Of a stretch of 64,000 bases of DNA, positions 34,073-45,404 are shown in pieces. The position numbers and the translations under genes are program-made. Origin of the DNA: Gyromitra esculenta. Lineage: Eukaryota; Ascomycota; Pezizomycetes; Pezizales; Discinaceae. Under the pieces are notes generated by a model, which had not been told where the DNA came from, searched no databases, and saw only the letters and a list, made by a program, of their open reading frames with translations. Position 1 is the first letter of the stretch. Each line of letters opens with the position of its first letter. The stretch covers positions 744,001-808,000 of the forward strand of contig JBCAML010000001.1 in NCBI GenBank assembly GCA_038503075.1. The letters are read 5' to 3'.

Positions 34073-35750
34073 ATGTTGACCGAGCAGGTAGTCATTGGGA
34101 CTCAGAAATCTTCTGCCGACAATTCTGGCGCTGCGGCCTCCGAAGCTAGTATTGCTGTTTTCGACCTCCACACATATTCTCAAGCTTCAAGCTTCAAGCG
34201 CTCCTCTACCGCCAAAAACTGTCTTGCTGTAACGCCTTCGCACTTGTTTGCAGCTCAGAGCGATAAGGCTGTCATCAATGTGTATAACCGAGCGAAACAG
34301 AACCTAGAATCCACAGTACCATTTCAAGAAAAGTTCACTGTCATTGAGGCTAGTGGGGGATCTGGGGCATTTGTAGCTGGAGGAACTGAGTCTGGGAGGT
34401 TGACAATATGGGAGGTTCGTGGTTCATACATTTCATAGTGGACAATAATTGGGTGGCCTATTCTCAGAGACATTCTCGTAACTGTGTACCGTTATTTAGA
34501 CTGCCACCGGCCGATTTATTTCAACACCTCAAATCCATCTTCAAAAGGTGACATGCATAGCCTTCGACTCCACCTCGAATTTTGTTATTACGGGTTCTGC
34601 AGACAGTAATGTCTATGTATGGTCGTTAACCTCGCTGCTCGACATCCGAAGCAGCGAGCGAAAGCAAGAGAGGATTCTTGACCGCCATCAGCGAGAAATC
34701 ACTGCTATTATGCCAGGGCGGATTGGCACTGGAGGGCCTACAGATATCGTAGTTACTGCTTCCAGAGATCTTTCATGCATAGTAAGAAACTGCCTGGCGT
34801 AATCGCCAAAACCATAATCGTTTCAGTTACTAACTAGAGTAGGTATGGGATTATCACACTGGAACTCATCTACGAACATACATACTCGCCTCGATACCTA
34901 CAGCTCTAGCACTTGATCCCGCCGACCGTGCGTTCTATGCTGGCCTTGAAGATGGGACAGTGCAGAGTGTTGACTTCTATAACGCTGATGGCTCGGATGA
35001 GCCTGCAAATTCGACTACCCATCAACTCTTCTCAGAGCAATTCCGAGATGTCCCAATTACGCTCCCAGCTAACCGTTGGCATGCCACCAACCACGAGAGC
35101 CCCATAACATCAATGGGGGTCGTCTACGAAGGCAACTACCTCGTAACCGGAACTGAGGGGGGAGATGTTAACATCTGGGATATAGCCACGGGTCACGTAT
35201 TCCGAACATTAACACAGTTCAAAGGTAAGCGCAAACATCCAATACTCCGTGGATTAGATTTCGCTCACGAATCTATTCAGCATCCGTCACATCTATCAAA
35301 ATCCTCCCTCCCTCCGGCTTTGAGAACAGCCCCCAGCCCACCACCGAGCAAACAACGATCAAAAAGCCCCGCTATGACGCCGTCCTCGCCTCTGCATCCA
35401 CGATCACCGACCTCCACAATTACACACTAACGACAAAGTTCTCCGGCTCGATTCCAGAGACTTCGTCCTCGGCTCTTACCTCGGAGACGCTAACTCAAAT
35501 CTCATCGTTCACGCCATCGTCAGACATGCAAGCCATTATGGAGGGTGCGGCGGCTATGAGAGCTTACAAGCCATCCCTCTCGTCAAAACATAAGACCGAG
35601 GCACTAGAAGCTGAATTGGCGACGCTATACGACCAATATGACCGTCTGGCAACGCTGCATCGGAAGACATGGGACAGCCATGCTAGATGGCTATTGGAGA
35701 ACAGCGAGAGTGGCAATAGTAGAGTTGAAGGCAATCAAACAAAGAGTTGA
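34073..35750 (+). CDS. IPI3: Pre-rRNA-processing WD40 protein IPI3 (Rix1 complex)
   Basis: Nucleolar WD-repeat protein of the Rix1-Ipi1-Ipi3 complex in 60S maturation (WDR18 in animals). Exons: 34073-34414, 34500-34781, 34843-35224 and 35281-35750; 491 aa. Seen: MLTEQVVIGTQK at the N-terminus; WD repeats with GGTESGRLTIWETATGRF, VTCIAFDSTSNFVITGSADSNVYVWSL, DIVVTASRDLSCIVWDYHTG and ITSMGVVYEGNYLVTGTEGGDVNIWDIATG; and a C-terminal helix with ALEAELATLYDQYDRLATLHRKTW. Length and blade order match the family. Intron 2 separates CI from VWDYHTG. Well supported. Confidence 0.95.
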
Positions 35751-36223
35751 AGAACCGGGTTCAGCGGAGGTTTTTATCATATAGGGATATGTATTTTTAG
35801 CATGAATAACTGGGGATACATCATACACTATCACTCGTGACAGGACGGGCCGGCCAAATTTGAAAGTTGGAGGGCATGAAATATTTTTATCGCCTTTTTG
35901 TTGTTGAGCTAAACAATAGCAGTAGTACCTACATGTAGTCAAGCTATTGGTTTGATTTTAAAGAAACTTGGGCTGCTTTTCAATTGAATTGGAGGACAGC
36001 GCACAAAACGATCATGACTTGGTATTACCGCCCATGACCTAAGGAGGGAGATTGGGTATTCTATCCTGCCCCAATATTACTTCATGGGAGCCACATCTAG
36101 AATATTTTGAATAGCTTTCGGTGACTCATCGCTGCTTTTCCCTCGTCATACATCCTATGCTATTGAAGCTGCTCTGCTCTAGCCTTCACTGAGTTTTTCT
36201 ATAGAATATATCAGATAGTGGAT
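35751..36223. other. Intergenic, IPI3 terminator and orphan-gene promoter
   Basis: 470 bp with a CTACATGTAG palindrome at 35929-35938 and no coding signal. Confidence 0.5.
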
Positions 36224-37283
36224 ATGGAGCCAGAAACAAATCCTGAAAATCCTGAGCAAGGGCAGGCAGAAAACCCGGCAGCTGCAGGAGAAGTGAAAAC
36301 CAGAAGGAAGAACGTACAAAAGACGCTGAGGCGCGACAGAGAAACCTTCCAAGCCGCCCATCAGCAGCTTCTCGACGACAGAGAGTCCTTAGCCAACGTG
36401 AGCGGTGGGAATCGCGATGGAGGGATTATGGATATTGTCATCAAAGCTACTGTTCGAGCGTTCGACAATATGGCTGCACTCAAACTTACACGCGTTCCAC
36501 AGGAAAGACCGCCTTACATTAATGGGCCTGTTATTATTGAAGTAAGTTCTTCTCCCCCCCTGCCCTCCTCATTCTCGCCATACCCCAATCTCCTAATTCT
36601 AGCCTCTAGGGCGTGAATCCTATCTCGAATATATTCCTCCACGCCGTCAAGCTGTTCGCCCGGGAGGTCACATTCAGCCAACACTACTACCCTCGGGCGA
36701 CCAAACACTACTTCCGATTCCCGCTCACCACCATCCTCCACCGTCCCGCAGAAGTATACATCCGCCGCATGCGGGTCGAGTTCAACTGCTTCACCGCCCC
36801 AATCCGCCACACTCCCCCCGAAGGGATCAACTACCTGAACCTCCGAGACATGAAACGGCTCTGGGAACTCCCCCACCACCAGCTGTTTATGGCTACTATG
36901 CTGCAGATCTGTAAAGACGTCGGACAAGACAAGCTAGACCGGCACGATCTGAACCTGCTCATGCATGGGCAGAGGGAGGCGTCGAGGCTCTTTCGTCTAG
37001 TTGATCCTGATGCGAGAGATTACGAGGTCAATGAGCCGACGCTGTATGCTGTTTCTTGCGCGGTGCAGAAGTGGGGGAGCGTTCTCTTGAAGGCTTCGAG
37101 AGGGGATGTAGCTCAAGTCGTGCGGATTCCGAATGGACTGGGTAATTATAAGAGTGTATGTGTGGTGGCCCTGGGGGAGGGGGTAGGTTTATGGAAGGTG
37201 AAGCTGATTTTGCCGTTTAGGATATGCTGAAGCCTTCTGGCCTTAGACATGAGTTGGATGTGGCGGCAGTTTCTGTTGTTTGA
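36224..37283 (+). CDS. Uncharacterised protein, no family recognised
   Basis: Three exons: 36224-36541, 36610-37155 and 37221-37283; 308 aa. Splice sites are canonical (GTAAGT, GTATGT; TAG acceptors), and the last intron brings in a short final exon (DMLKPSGLRHELDV...). Without it the frame reads through to 37230. The N-terminus is acidic and Pro/Glu-rich, then Lys/Arg-rich (KTRRKNVQKTLRRDRETF). The rest looks globular, with no signal peptide or membrane span; blocks such as RFPLTTILHRPAEVYIRRMRVEFNC and LPHHQLFMATMLQICKDVGQ suggest a folded domain. I recognise no motif. Base composition resembles neighbouring genes, so it may be lineage-specific rather than spurious. Function unknown. Confidence 0.65.
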
Positions 37284-37999
37284 ATTGTTTTTGCTGTTTG
37301 TAGGTGTGGATGTGTTGATGTTTATCCTGGGGGGCTTGTTTTATATATGAGTAGATGGTAAAGGGATTGTATGTGCTGGGGCCATTGCAAAAGTGTATTA
37401 AAGATTCGTGTTGGATGGAATGAGTGTAGACGGTCAAAGAGCTGTGTAAAATTCAATTGGCTCTGTTTACTGGGTATCTTGACCAGTTGTAATTACATGT
37501 ACTTGTACTTGTCCCGCTGCAACTAATACTTGTGCCCTCCACCAACGAGGGCTGATGACAACGAGTGATAATCTGTGTCGCTCACACCAAACTAACGACA
37601 TGTATCTCGTAGGTGTGAAACGGCAAACTCCTTGCCTGGTAATGTTTTAAAACAACCCGACAAGGCAAGCTTTAGTGCACAGGATCAGCCCAAGTTTTCG
37701 GTGATCTGATTTTGCTAGATCTTGCCCAAGCATTTAAGATATGTCTTTGAGCCAACGGATAGATGAATATCCTCAAACACTCTCCAACGCTCAAGGTGGT
37801 ATTTTTCCGAGTGATATTTGGTGATGTTCGTGTTCAAGGTCGTTTCTTCCCAGCAGATTTACAGCGAGAAACGGGATAGTCACAGTGAGCAAAGTATTTC
37901 AATAGCCTTACATTTTTTAAAAAAAGTTAACTTTACAGCACTCCGGTAGAAAAAAAATATATCCAAGAAAAACAAAAAAAGAAAAGCTCATCCCAAACC
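37284..37999. other. Intergenic between the orphan gene and MET8 (convergent)
   Basis: About 700 bp without a gene. It carries one TACATGTA octamer at 37494-37501, and the downstream part (37914-37985) is A-rich, fitting the MET8 3' end. Confidence 0.5.
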
Positions 38000-38841
38000 C
38001 TAGAACCAGCCAAAACTCCCATCAAACCCTTCATCGAACGCACTCTGTTCCCCCCTCAACTCCTTGTACGTCGCCACCTTTCCATCCCTATAGCCAGCCA
38101 AGAGGGCGTCCATATCCTCTTCATCCATATCACACAGCTCCTCCAGACTCCACCCTTCACACACCCTCGTCATCCACTCCATCCTCTTTGGTCCCTCACT
38201 AGGCGCCGGCGCAACCTTCCTCAGCCTCTTCCTCAGCGCGCCCACCTTCACGATCGCCTCCCCCAGGTTCGTCGGCAGCTTTTCCGCAATCTGGCGTCTC
38301 ACGATGTTGGCCAGCTTCGGGCCGTTCCCGTTCGTCGACACCATGACCTGGAGGGGGCCGTCTCTGTGCACGGAGCCAAAGTAGAAGTCGCATTCCGGGG
38401 GCACGTCGGCGACGTTGACGGGGATGCGGCGCTGCTTGCAGAGGGTGTAGATCTGCGAGGATGTGAGAGGGTCGTCGATCGCCGTGAGGACCATGGCGAT
38501 CGCTGGGTCGTCGAGGTCTTGCGGGAGGAAGTTGCGGTCGACGTGGGTGACGAGGGATTGCGATATGCGGTGGGCGACTTCGGGGACGAGGCCGGAGGCG
38601 GGAGTTACTACTGTGACGAGGGCGTCGGCGTTGAGCAGGTTGAGGATGCGGCCAGCGGCGACCTGGGGGGGGATGTTAGTATATGGATTGGAAGAAGCGG
38701 GGGGGTAATGATTGGGAGAAAATGGGGAAGATGTACATTTCCACCGCCCACGACGATCACCCGCCGATTGCGCACCTGCCAGGCGAGGAGGAGAGAGCCG
38801 CCGGGCTGGACAGCCGGGAATTCTTCAGCAGACGCTGCCAT
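38000..38841 (-). CDS. MET8: Siroheme synthase MET8 (precorrin-2 dehydrogenase / ferrochelatase)
   Basis: Bifunctional enzyme converting precorrin-2 to sirohydrochlorin (NAD-dependent) and inserting iron to make siroheme, the sulfite reductase cofactor. Exons on the minus strand: 38841-38737 and 38662-38000; 255 aa. The Rossmann motif is rebuilt across the intron as RVIVVGGGNVAAGRILNLL. Then follow VVTPASGLVPEVAHRI, AAIDDP-like LTAIDDPLTSSQIYTLCKQRRIPVNVAD, PECDFYFGSVHRDGPLQVMVSTNGNGPKLAN and a helical C-terminal domain (MEWMTRVCEGWSLEELCDMDEEDMDALL). Complete and of usual size. Divergent from PEP7; the functions are unrelated. Confidence 0.95.
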
Positions 38842-39134
38842 TGAGAGAAGCAGCAATTGTGATGGCAAGAGACTTCTGTGTGAATTGCAGAAATAAATAC
38901 AAAAAGCGGTGGATTTGGCTGTGGGAGAGAGAGTCGGATATCAGATGTGCGCCAAGCCACGCCGCGGTGCCGCCCCCACGCGCCGGGCCATCTCCGAGGA
39001 CCGACATCTCCGGGCTTGAACGCCTGCCGACTGCTCGCGAACACGCCAACCCCACTGTTCACGCCCAGATACATATCCTCTCCAGCTATACCCTCTGCCT
39101 GCAGGTCTCCGCCACACCTGCCGCCCTGCCTCTC
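38842..39134. promoter_or_regulatory. MET8-PEP7 divergent promoter
   Basis: 293 bp between the start codons of MET8 and PEP7. GC-rich in the PEP7-proximal half. No specific site recognised. Confidence 0.45.
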
Positions 39135-41218
39135 ATGAAGCCCGCCAGCGCCCGCCCCGGCGGAGGTCGTGTCCTCGGTAGTCCCGCCTCCGGACGCCGC
39201 AGCCTCTCCCCCGCTGTATCTGCTGTTGCGATCGCTGGGAGTGGACGCCTCTCACCCAGCGCGAGCTCCGTCTCGCTGAATTCGGATTTCGGCTCTCTGA
39301 GGGACGGGGACGGACGGATGGGGGGGAGTCCGGCCGCGGCGAGCACGGGGGATCTATTGGTCTGTCCGATCTGCTCGGAGGAGATGGTGACATTACTGCA
39401 GCTGAACCGGTACATATCTCCCTACACACACGCAGAGCAAACAGCACAGAGAGCTGACATACAGCTACGTCTGTCTATTCTAGCCACCTGGACGATATCC
39501 ACAAAGAGGTCGAGGAGATTGAGAAAGACGACATCAGCACCTGGTTCCGCAAACGCATGCTCAAGGCAAAGTCCTTCCAGCCCGTCGCGGTGCTGAACCA
39601 AAAACTCAAAGGCCTCGATGTCTTCGAATCGAACGACACTCCTCCCCCCGTCCCCGCGGGCCCTTCCTCCTCCTCCTTTGCCTCGGTGGTCGAATACGGG
39701 CGGACCACCCCCGAAGAACGGGATCCTGATTTCGCCGTAACTAGAGCCCACTGGCAGCGGAGTACCGGCGACGACTACTGTCTTGATCCGGTGTGTCAGA
39801 AACCACTCGGCGCGCTGAATGGCAGTGTCAATTGCAGAAAATGTGGGAAGCTGTTTTGCGAGGAGCATACAATGTACCAAATCAAGCTCTCCCGGTCTGC
39901 GCAGCACGAGCCCATGAGGGGGTTCTGGTGCAGGGTGTGCGAGACGTGCTACAAATCACGGGAAGGGTATAATGACCACCAAGGGTTCGTCCGAGACCAC
40001 ACGAAGGACTTTTCGGAAATACGGAGGAAAAAGGTCGATCGTGCATACCTAGAGGTTACTCGGCTTGAAAAGCGGTTAACGAAGCTCACGCAGCTACTTG
40101 TTAGCCCGCCAACTGCTGATGCGAGTAACGGTGGGTTTATCAAAGCTATCTCGAGTCTTCGCAATCAACGCAGGGTGCTGGAACAGTCTGTTGTTGCCTG
40201 GGAAGAGGATTCGGCAGTCCCCATATGTCCGTACTGCAAACAGACGTTCTCGCAGTTTGGACTGAAGAAGCATCACTGCCGGTTATGTGGGCGGGTAGTA
40301 TGTGGTGATCTACGAACCGGCTGTTCTGGTGAGGTTGGACTAAACGTTTCAGCAGGTACGCATATCTCTTTCCCCCTCTCACCTCAGTTTCGTTAAATCC
40401 CCAATTAACACCACTGCAGTGACAGCAGACGCACTCTCTGAGAAAACCCTCAACGAAATGTCGCTCGACGTCCGCATCTGCCAGGAATGCAAAATCACCG
40501 TCTTCACAAAGCGAGATTTCGCACTCGACATAGCACGCCGCCCCGCCGACGTCCGCGCCTACCAAACCCTAATCCAGTTCGAAACCGGAATCAAAAACAT
40601 GATGCCGCGATTCCAAAAACTTCTCTCAAGCCTACAGTACAGTACCCCCTCCCCTCCCCTTACAAATAGAATGGTCTAACAAAAAACAGAGACCCACATA
40701 AACAACCCACCTCCGCCCTGCTCCTCGAAGCCACAAAGACGAGAAAGAAACTGCTAGACACATTCTCGCAATACGACACCACATCGAAGCGTCTCCTCGC
40801 GCTACCCACCTCATCGCCCACCCAGCAGCGTCTCCAAAAGGCAGTCCACCAGTCCGCATCCCAGTTTCTGCACCTCAACATGCTGCCGCTAAAGGCGCTG
40901 CCAAAGCTGCTGAAGCAGCAATCATCTAACAGGTCCACACCAAGCGCGTCGAACGGGGGGGTGGGTAAGCCGTCGTCGAGCCGGGCGCTTACGATGGTCA
41001 CGAGCGAGTACGCGGAGAAAGACGCGCGGGAAAAGGAGCTGAAGGAGCAGTTGATGGTGCTGGAGGAACAGCGGTTCTTGGTTAGTGAGATGTTGGCGGA
41101 TGCGAATAAGCGCAGGAGGTTCGATGAGGTTGCGGCGCTGGCGGGGAGTCTGGAGGAGCTGGATGGGGAGGTGGGCAGGGTGGAGGGGGAGATTGCGGAG
41201 TTTGAGAAGGGTGTTTGA
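39135..41218 (+). CDS. PEP7: Vacuolar segregation protein PEP7/VAC1 (FYVE, Rab5 effector)
   Basis: Endosomal tether binding PI3P, Rab5/Vps21 and Vps45 in Golgi-to-endosome fusion. Exons: 39135-39409, 39484-40355, 40420-40636 and 40690-41218; 630 aa. Order: Ser-rich N-terminus; C2H2 finger (CPICSEEMVTLLQLNRHLDDIH) rebuilt across intron 1; first FYVE-like finger (CLDPVCQKPLG ... CRKCGKLFCEEHTMYQIKL ... CRVCETCYKSREGY); coiled coil (VTRLEKRLTKLTQLL); second FYVE domain (CPYCKQTFSQFGLKKHHCRLCGRVVCGD ... CQECK); and C-terminal helical Rab-binding region (DAREKELKEQLMVLEEQRFLVSEMLADANKRRRFDEV). Domain order matches yeast Pep7. Confidence 0.95.
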
Positions 41219-42180
41219 AGGGTGTTGGAGGGGAGGATTAAGGGACTTGGGGTTGGGGTTAGATTGGGTTAGGGATGTTTTTGGCTTTTTGTAGTTTTGC
41301 GGGTGCATTGGGTCGGAGTTTATCCATTTATTTAGAGCCTTCTTTTTCTTTCTTTCTTTTTTCGTAGCATGGATAATTGCGTGGTTTGTAGCTTGGTAGA
41401 TATGGTCTGAGATGGATATGCTTTTGTTGGTGGTTTTGCTACTGGTTACTAGAAAGGCATGTGGTGCGGAATATATATAACCTCAAGAAGGGTTGCTGCA
41501 TTGTCATCTATTTTGCTTTGAAGTTTGTGTGTGTTGTATTCTGGGTATTCGAGGCAATGTGGTTTCTCTGAGGGTGAGCGAATGAGATATTGCGAGGAAA
41601 AATACATGTAGTTTTGTTGGTTCGTGGTTTGTATTTTGTGGTGGGTTAGTTACAGTTCTCCAGTAAATACATGTGTTTTAATTATAGCAAAGTTTTGCTG
41701 TAAAGAGGCCATGGCTATGCATCGTATATTGTAATCACCAACTGCAAACAATGACGCCCTGCTCGCGAAAGAGGGGATTCCTACCATCAAACCAGTATCT
41801 TTGCTGGATGATACCCCTATTTTTCTTAATGAGCTACTCATCGAGGGCTGAAAAAGATCGCTAGAACGTCTGACATTGCATAGAGCCTGTCAGGCCAGTG
41901 CCCTAAAACTCGGTATTTCCACGGGAGTATTATTTAAGGTGTAAAATGAAAGGACACCAAGTTCACAATCTGAGATCCCCAGCTTGTAGCCATTTTCCAA
42001 ATATCTCCCGAGGGGAATGATTGTCTACCCGGAAACACAGACCCTGGAGCCACTCATGCACGATCACTCGGCCCAAACCCTAACCCCCGCCAAGCGCAGC
42101 ATCCAAATTCCTATTCGCGGCCCCAACCTCACTCCACCCCACCACCGCAGCTCCCCCACCACGACATCCCCATCACCACA
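41219..42180. other. Intergenic and mL58 promoter
   Basis: No gene in 960 bp. G/T-rich telomere-like bits follow PEP7 (near 41250-41275), TACATGTA occurs at 41603-41610, and a telobox (AAACCCTAACCC, 42075-42086) lies about 95 bp before the mL58 start in a C-rich promoter. Confidence 0.5.
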
Positions 42181-42801
42181 ATGAACACCTTCCCACAGTC
42201 ACTCCTGCGCGCGCTCCCACGGCCCAGCAGCACCGCTGGGGTGGCCGCAGCACCCCAATTGGCCTTCGTCCGGCACCAATCCTCCTCGCGCCGCCTGACC
42301 AAGCGGCTCCAGTTGCCCCCTCACGAGTCCTTCAAGCTCACCACGTCCTCGCCCGCAAGGTCGCACATCGTCTACAACCCCCCCTCTACCTCCCCATCCG
42401 TGTACGCCACGCCCACGCTCTTCCTGCCCAAAGACGATCCGCGGCGCGGCCTGTTTGCTCAGATCAGACCGACGGCGGCGGAGAAGCGGCAGTCGGCACG
42501 GCTGCCGCCCCCGCTGAAGAAGCCGTACGAGAAGAAGTACCATCTCACGCCGGAGGACTTTGCGGAGATCCGTGCGCTGAGGAACAGCGATCCGGATAAG
42601 TGGACGCGCTCGAAGCTGGCGGAGAAGTTTGGGACTAGTCAGTTCTTCATCGGGATGGTGTGCGAGGCGAGTGAGGAGCGCAAGGTGGAGATGCAAGGGA
42701 GGCTGGCGACGATCAAGCGGCAGTGGGGCAAGAGGAAAGCTACTGCGAGACTGGATAGGAAGAGGAGGAAGGCGGGATGGGGGGGTGCGGATGAACAGTA
42801 G
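42181..42801 (+). CDS. MRPL20: Mitochondrial large-ribosomal-subunit protein mL58 (MRPL20)
   Basis: Single-exon gene, 206 aa. Arg/Ser-rich, acid-poor N-terminus (FPQSLLRALPRPSS ... VRHQSSSRRLTKRL) fits a mitochondrial presequence. The body has the family features: RSHIVYNPPSTSPSVYATP, FLPKDDPRR, KKYHLTPEDFAEIRALRNSDPDKWTRSKLAEKFGTSQFFIGMV, then a basic tail (KRQWGKRKATARLDRKRRKAGW). It acts in the mitochondrial 54S subunit. The promoter carries a telobox. Confidence 0.93.
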   Translation: MNTFPQSLLRALPRPSSTAGVAAAPQLAFVRHQSSSRRLTKRLQLPPHESFKLTTSSPARSHIVYNPPSTSPSVYATPTLFLPKDDPRRGLFAQIRPTAAEKRQSARLPPPLKKPYEKKYHLTPEDFAEIRALRNSDPDKWTRSKLAEKFGTSQFFIGMVCEASEERKVEMQGRLATIKRQWGKRKATARLDRKRRKAGWGGADEQ

Positions 42802-43100
42802 AGGGTGGCGGGAGGAGGAGGGTTGTACAGAGGTCCCAAGTGGATTGGGGGGGAGGGGTTTCTTCTTTTCATTGCATGAGTGCAATGTCGCATTAAGCAA
42901 AATCTGTACAGTATAAAACATATATATTTTCAAACAAACTGCAGAAGTGGAATTCCGTCGAAAAACTTTTTGATATAATACAAACGACAGCACAATTACT
43001 TAACCTCCCACACGGAATTTTTTTTACATAGATAGCATATACCACATATCCTCGCAGCCATATATATCCAAAGCCAGCCGCAAGGGTACATATAGCACAT

Positions 43101-45126
43101 CTACGACTTGTTCTTCCTCCTCCTCTTCTTCTTCCTCTCCCCGTCTGCCTCCCTGATATCCACCTCGCCCTCCGCTCCACCTTTTGCAGGACCCTCTGTC
43201 GTCTTCTTTAATCCCTCTGGCTTCCAGCTGGCCGGCATCGCTACTCCCTCTTCGTCACCAAATACATCCTTCCGCCACTCCCGCAGCCTCTTCTTCTTTC
43301 CGTACCGTTTCTTGTCCTTCTTCTTTTTGTCCGCTTCTCTGAAGCTCGCGAGCTTCTTGAGCCCAACATAGCTATTGAGGTCCTGGTCGGTGGCCGTGAG
43401 GATGTCAAGTGGGGTGAGGCCATAGGATTCGGGCGTGGTCTGGCGATAACGGAAACCAGATGTTGTGGAGGGGATCTAATTTGTTGGTCAATTACAATAA
43501 GGAATATAGAGCGAGAGGGGAGTTACTTGTTCTGAAAAGTCAAAGTTATCTTCAACGTATTCTTCAAGTTTACGTTTAAGTTCCCTATCCTTCTGCTTCT
43601 TCTTCCGCTCCGCCTTCTGGATCGACTTTTTATCAGTCCGTTTAGAAGGCTTATCCTCATCCTCCCCTTTCCCCTCCCCCTCCTCAATAGCCACACCACC
43701 CTCGTCCTCGTCCTCAGTAGCTACTGGCACATCCTCTTCAAAATCCGGTACAATATCGCCAATATCAATATCGTCCTCAAACTCCGGTTTCCTAACCTTC
43801 CCATCGCCCTGTCGATAATACTCATCCCCAAACCGACCCTCCATCCACTCCGCCCACTGCTCGTCACTAAACTCCCCTTCCAGCAATTTCTCCAGCACTT
43901 CCGCCTCAACTTCCTCGTCTCCTTCCTCCTCCTCCCCAATCCCCGCCGCCTCCCGTATCATCTTAAACCTCCCCATGAGCTCCTCCGTCTTCAACTTCCT
44001 CAGCCGCCCCTTCTCGCGCTCGCGCTCCTCTTTCTCGCGCTCCCGCTTCTCGCGCTTCGCTTCGCGCGCTTTCTTCCGCGACGATTTGTCTTCGCGCCGC
44101 ACAGTGTTGGCAGAGATAGCATCGCGCCCGTACGACGTTAGTACGGACCGCGCGTCGACAGAGGGGTTCTCGAAACGGAAGTTGTACGCCTTCTCGAAGG
44201 CCTCTGCGGTCTCTTCGTGCTCGCTGTCGTCGGACTCGAGGCCAGAGACGGGTGTGGGCTGGGCCCACGCGCGGGACGTAAGGAATTTGGAGAGGAACTC
44301 TTCGGGGTCCCTTTCGGCGAGGGATGGGGACGGTGGAGCTTCGGGGGCTGTGGTGGGCTCGGGGGGGGCGGATTTGCGGACTAGGAAGGTCTCGTCCTCG
44401 TCCTCGTCCTCGTTTTCGTCTTTGTCTTCGGAGGTGGCGGCTTGGTGCATTTCTTGCACGACGGTGCGTTTTAGGTCTGCTTGTTCCTGGACGAAGGTCT
44501 TGGGTTCTTCTGCGGGGGCTGTGCCGAGGAGGTTGGAGAGGTGGTAGTCGCGGAGGTAGATTGGTTTCTCCGAGGGCTGGAGAACTAGGGGCGCGTCTGT
44601 GGAAGCCTCGATGGGGGTGTAGAAGGTGGTTTTGCCATCATAGACACGGGGGTCCTTCTTGCGGATTGCGGCGAGGGTGGCAGCGATTTCCTGGTCGAGC
44701 TCGAGGGTTGCGAGGACGGCGGTCTCGTCTTCGTCTTCAGAGTCTTCGGAGTCTTCGCTGTCTGAAGAGTCGAACCGGGAGGGCTTTTTGGAGGCGTTGG
44801 GGCCATATTTCTCTTCCACTGGGGTGTCAATGTTAGCTTTGACGGTAATGATTGGGTTTTTCGACGTGAAGACTGGAGAGAGACACAGCGGCAGCGAACA
44901 TACACTTTTGCAACTCTTCTCGCTTTTTGTTGTGCTCAAACCGCTTTGCATACTCGGCATTGATCGTGAACTCTTCTTCCTGCGGGGGTGCCTCTGTCGC
45001 AGAGTGGAATTCGTCCCCGGCAGAGTCGGAGTCGCTGTCGGAGTCGAGGATGAGCTGCGCTCTGGCAGGCGCCTTCTCAGCGAGCAGCTGGGCAGTGGGA
45101 TCCGACTTCCTGCGTGGCTTCGACAT
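43101..45126 (-). CDS. KRI1: Nucleolar ribosome-biogenesis protein KRI1
   Basis: Nucleolar factor needed for 40S synthesis, working with Krr1. Exons on the minus strand: 45126-44904, 44818-43527 and 43475-43101; 629 aa. Seen: N-terminus MSKPRRKS with LDSDSDSDSAGDEF acidic tract; NAEYAKRFEHNKKREELQK joined to LEEKYGPN; long acidic Asp/Glu/Ser tracts; the Kri1 core with DPRVYDGKTTFY, KPIYLRDYHLSNLL, AYNFRFENPS and a very charged RKKAREAKREKREREKEER helix; LLEGEFSDEQWAEWMEGRFGDEYY; and C-terminal LASFREADKKKKDKKRYGKKKRLREWR. Family and length agree. Divergent from ORC6 with 278 bp between starts. Confidence 0.95.
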
Positions 45127-45404
45127 GGCGGGTGTCTGGGGCAGAGAGCTGCGGAGTTGGGGGGGGACTGCGGACTGCGGACTGCAGATGCCGAAAAGCT
45201 TGAAGTCGGAAAAGCCAGAGCCAAGAGCCGCAGGGATTGGACGTGCTGAGTAATACTGCAGCAGAGCCGCAACGCCACAGCTCCCAGCACGTTCTGGTGC
45301 TGCCTGATAAATACTCTGCGGTGATCGTGATCGCGTCTCTCCCGCCTCTCCCGGCGACCCCCTCCGTCTACATCTCTCCACCATATATCCCCTCTGAGCC
45401 CACC
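45127..45404. promoter_or_regulatory. KRI1-ORC6 divergent promoter
   Basis: 278 bp shared by KRI1 and ORC6. It has two near-identical GGACTGC repeats (45172-45186) and a pyrimidine-rich approach to the ORC6 ATG. No known site is certain. Confidence 0.45.

Noticed and set aside
42199..42993. 264-codon minus-strand ORF.
   Set aside because: Antisense shadow of the GC-rich mL58 gene; Arg/Pro-rich composition with no family.
43975..45253. Long plus-strand ORFs opposite KRI1.
   Set aside because: Ser/Arg-rich shadows of the Asp/Glu/Lys-rich KRI1 exons.
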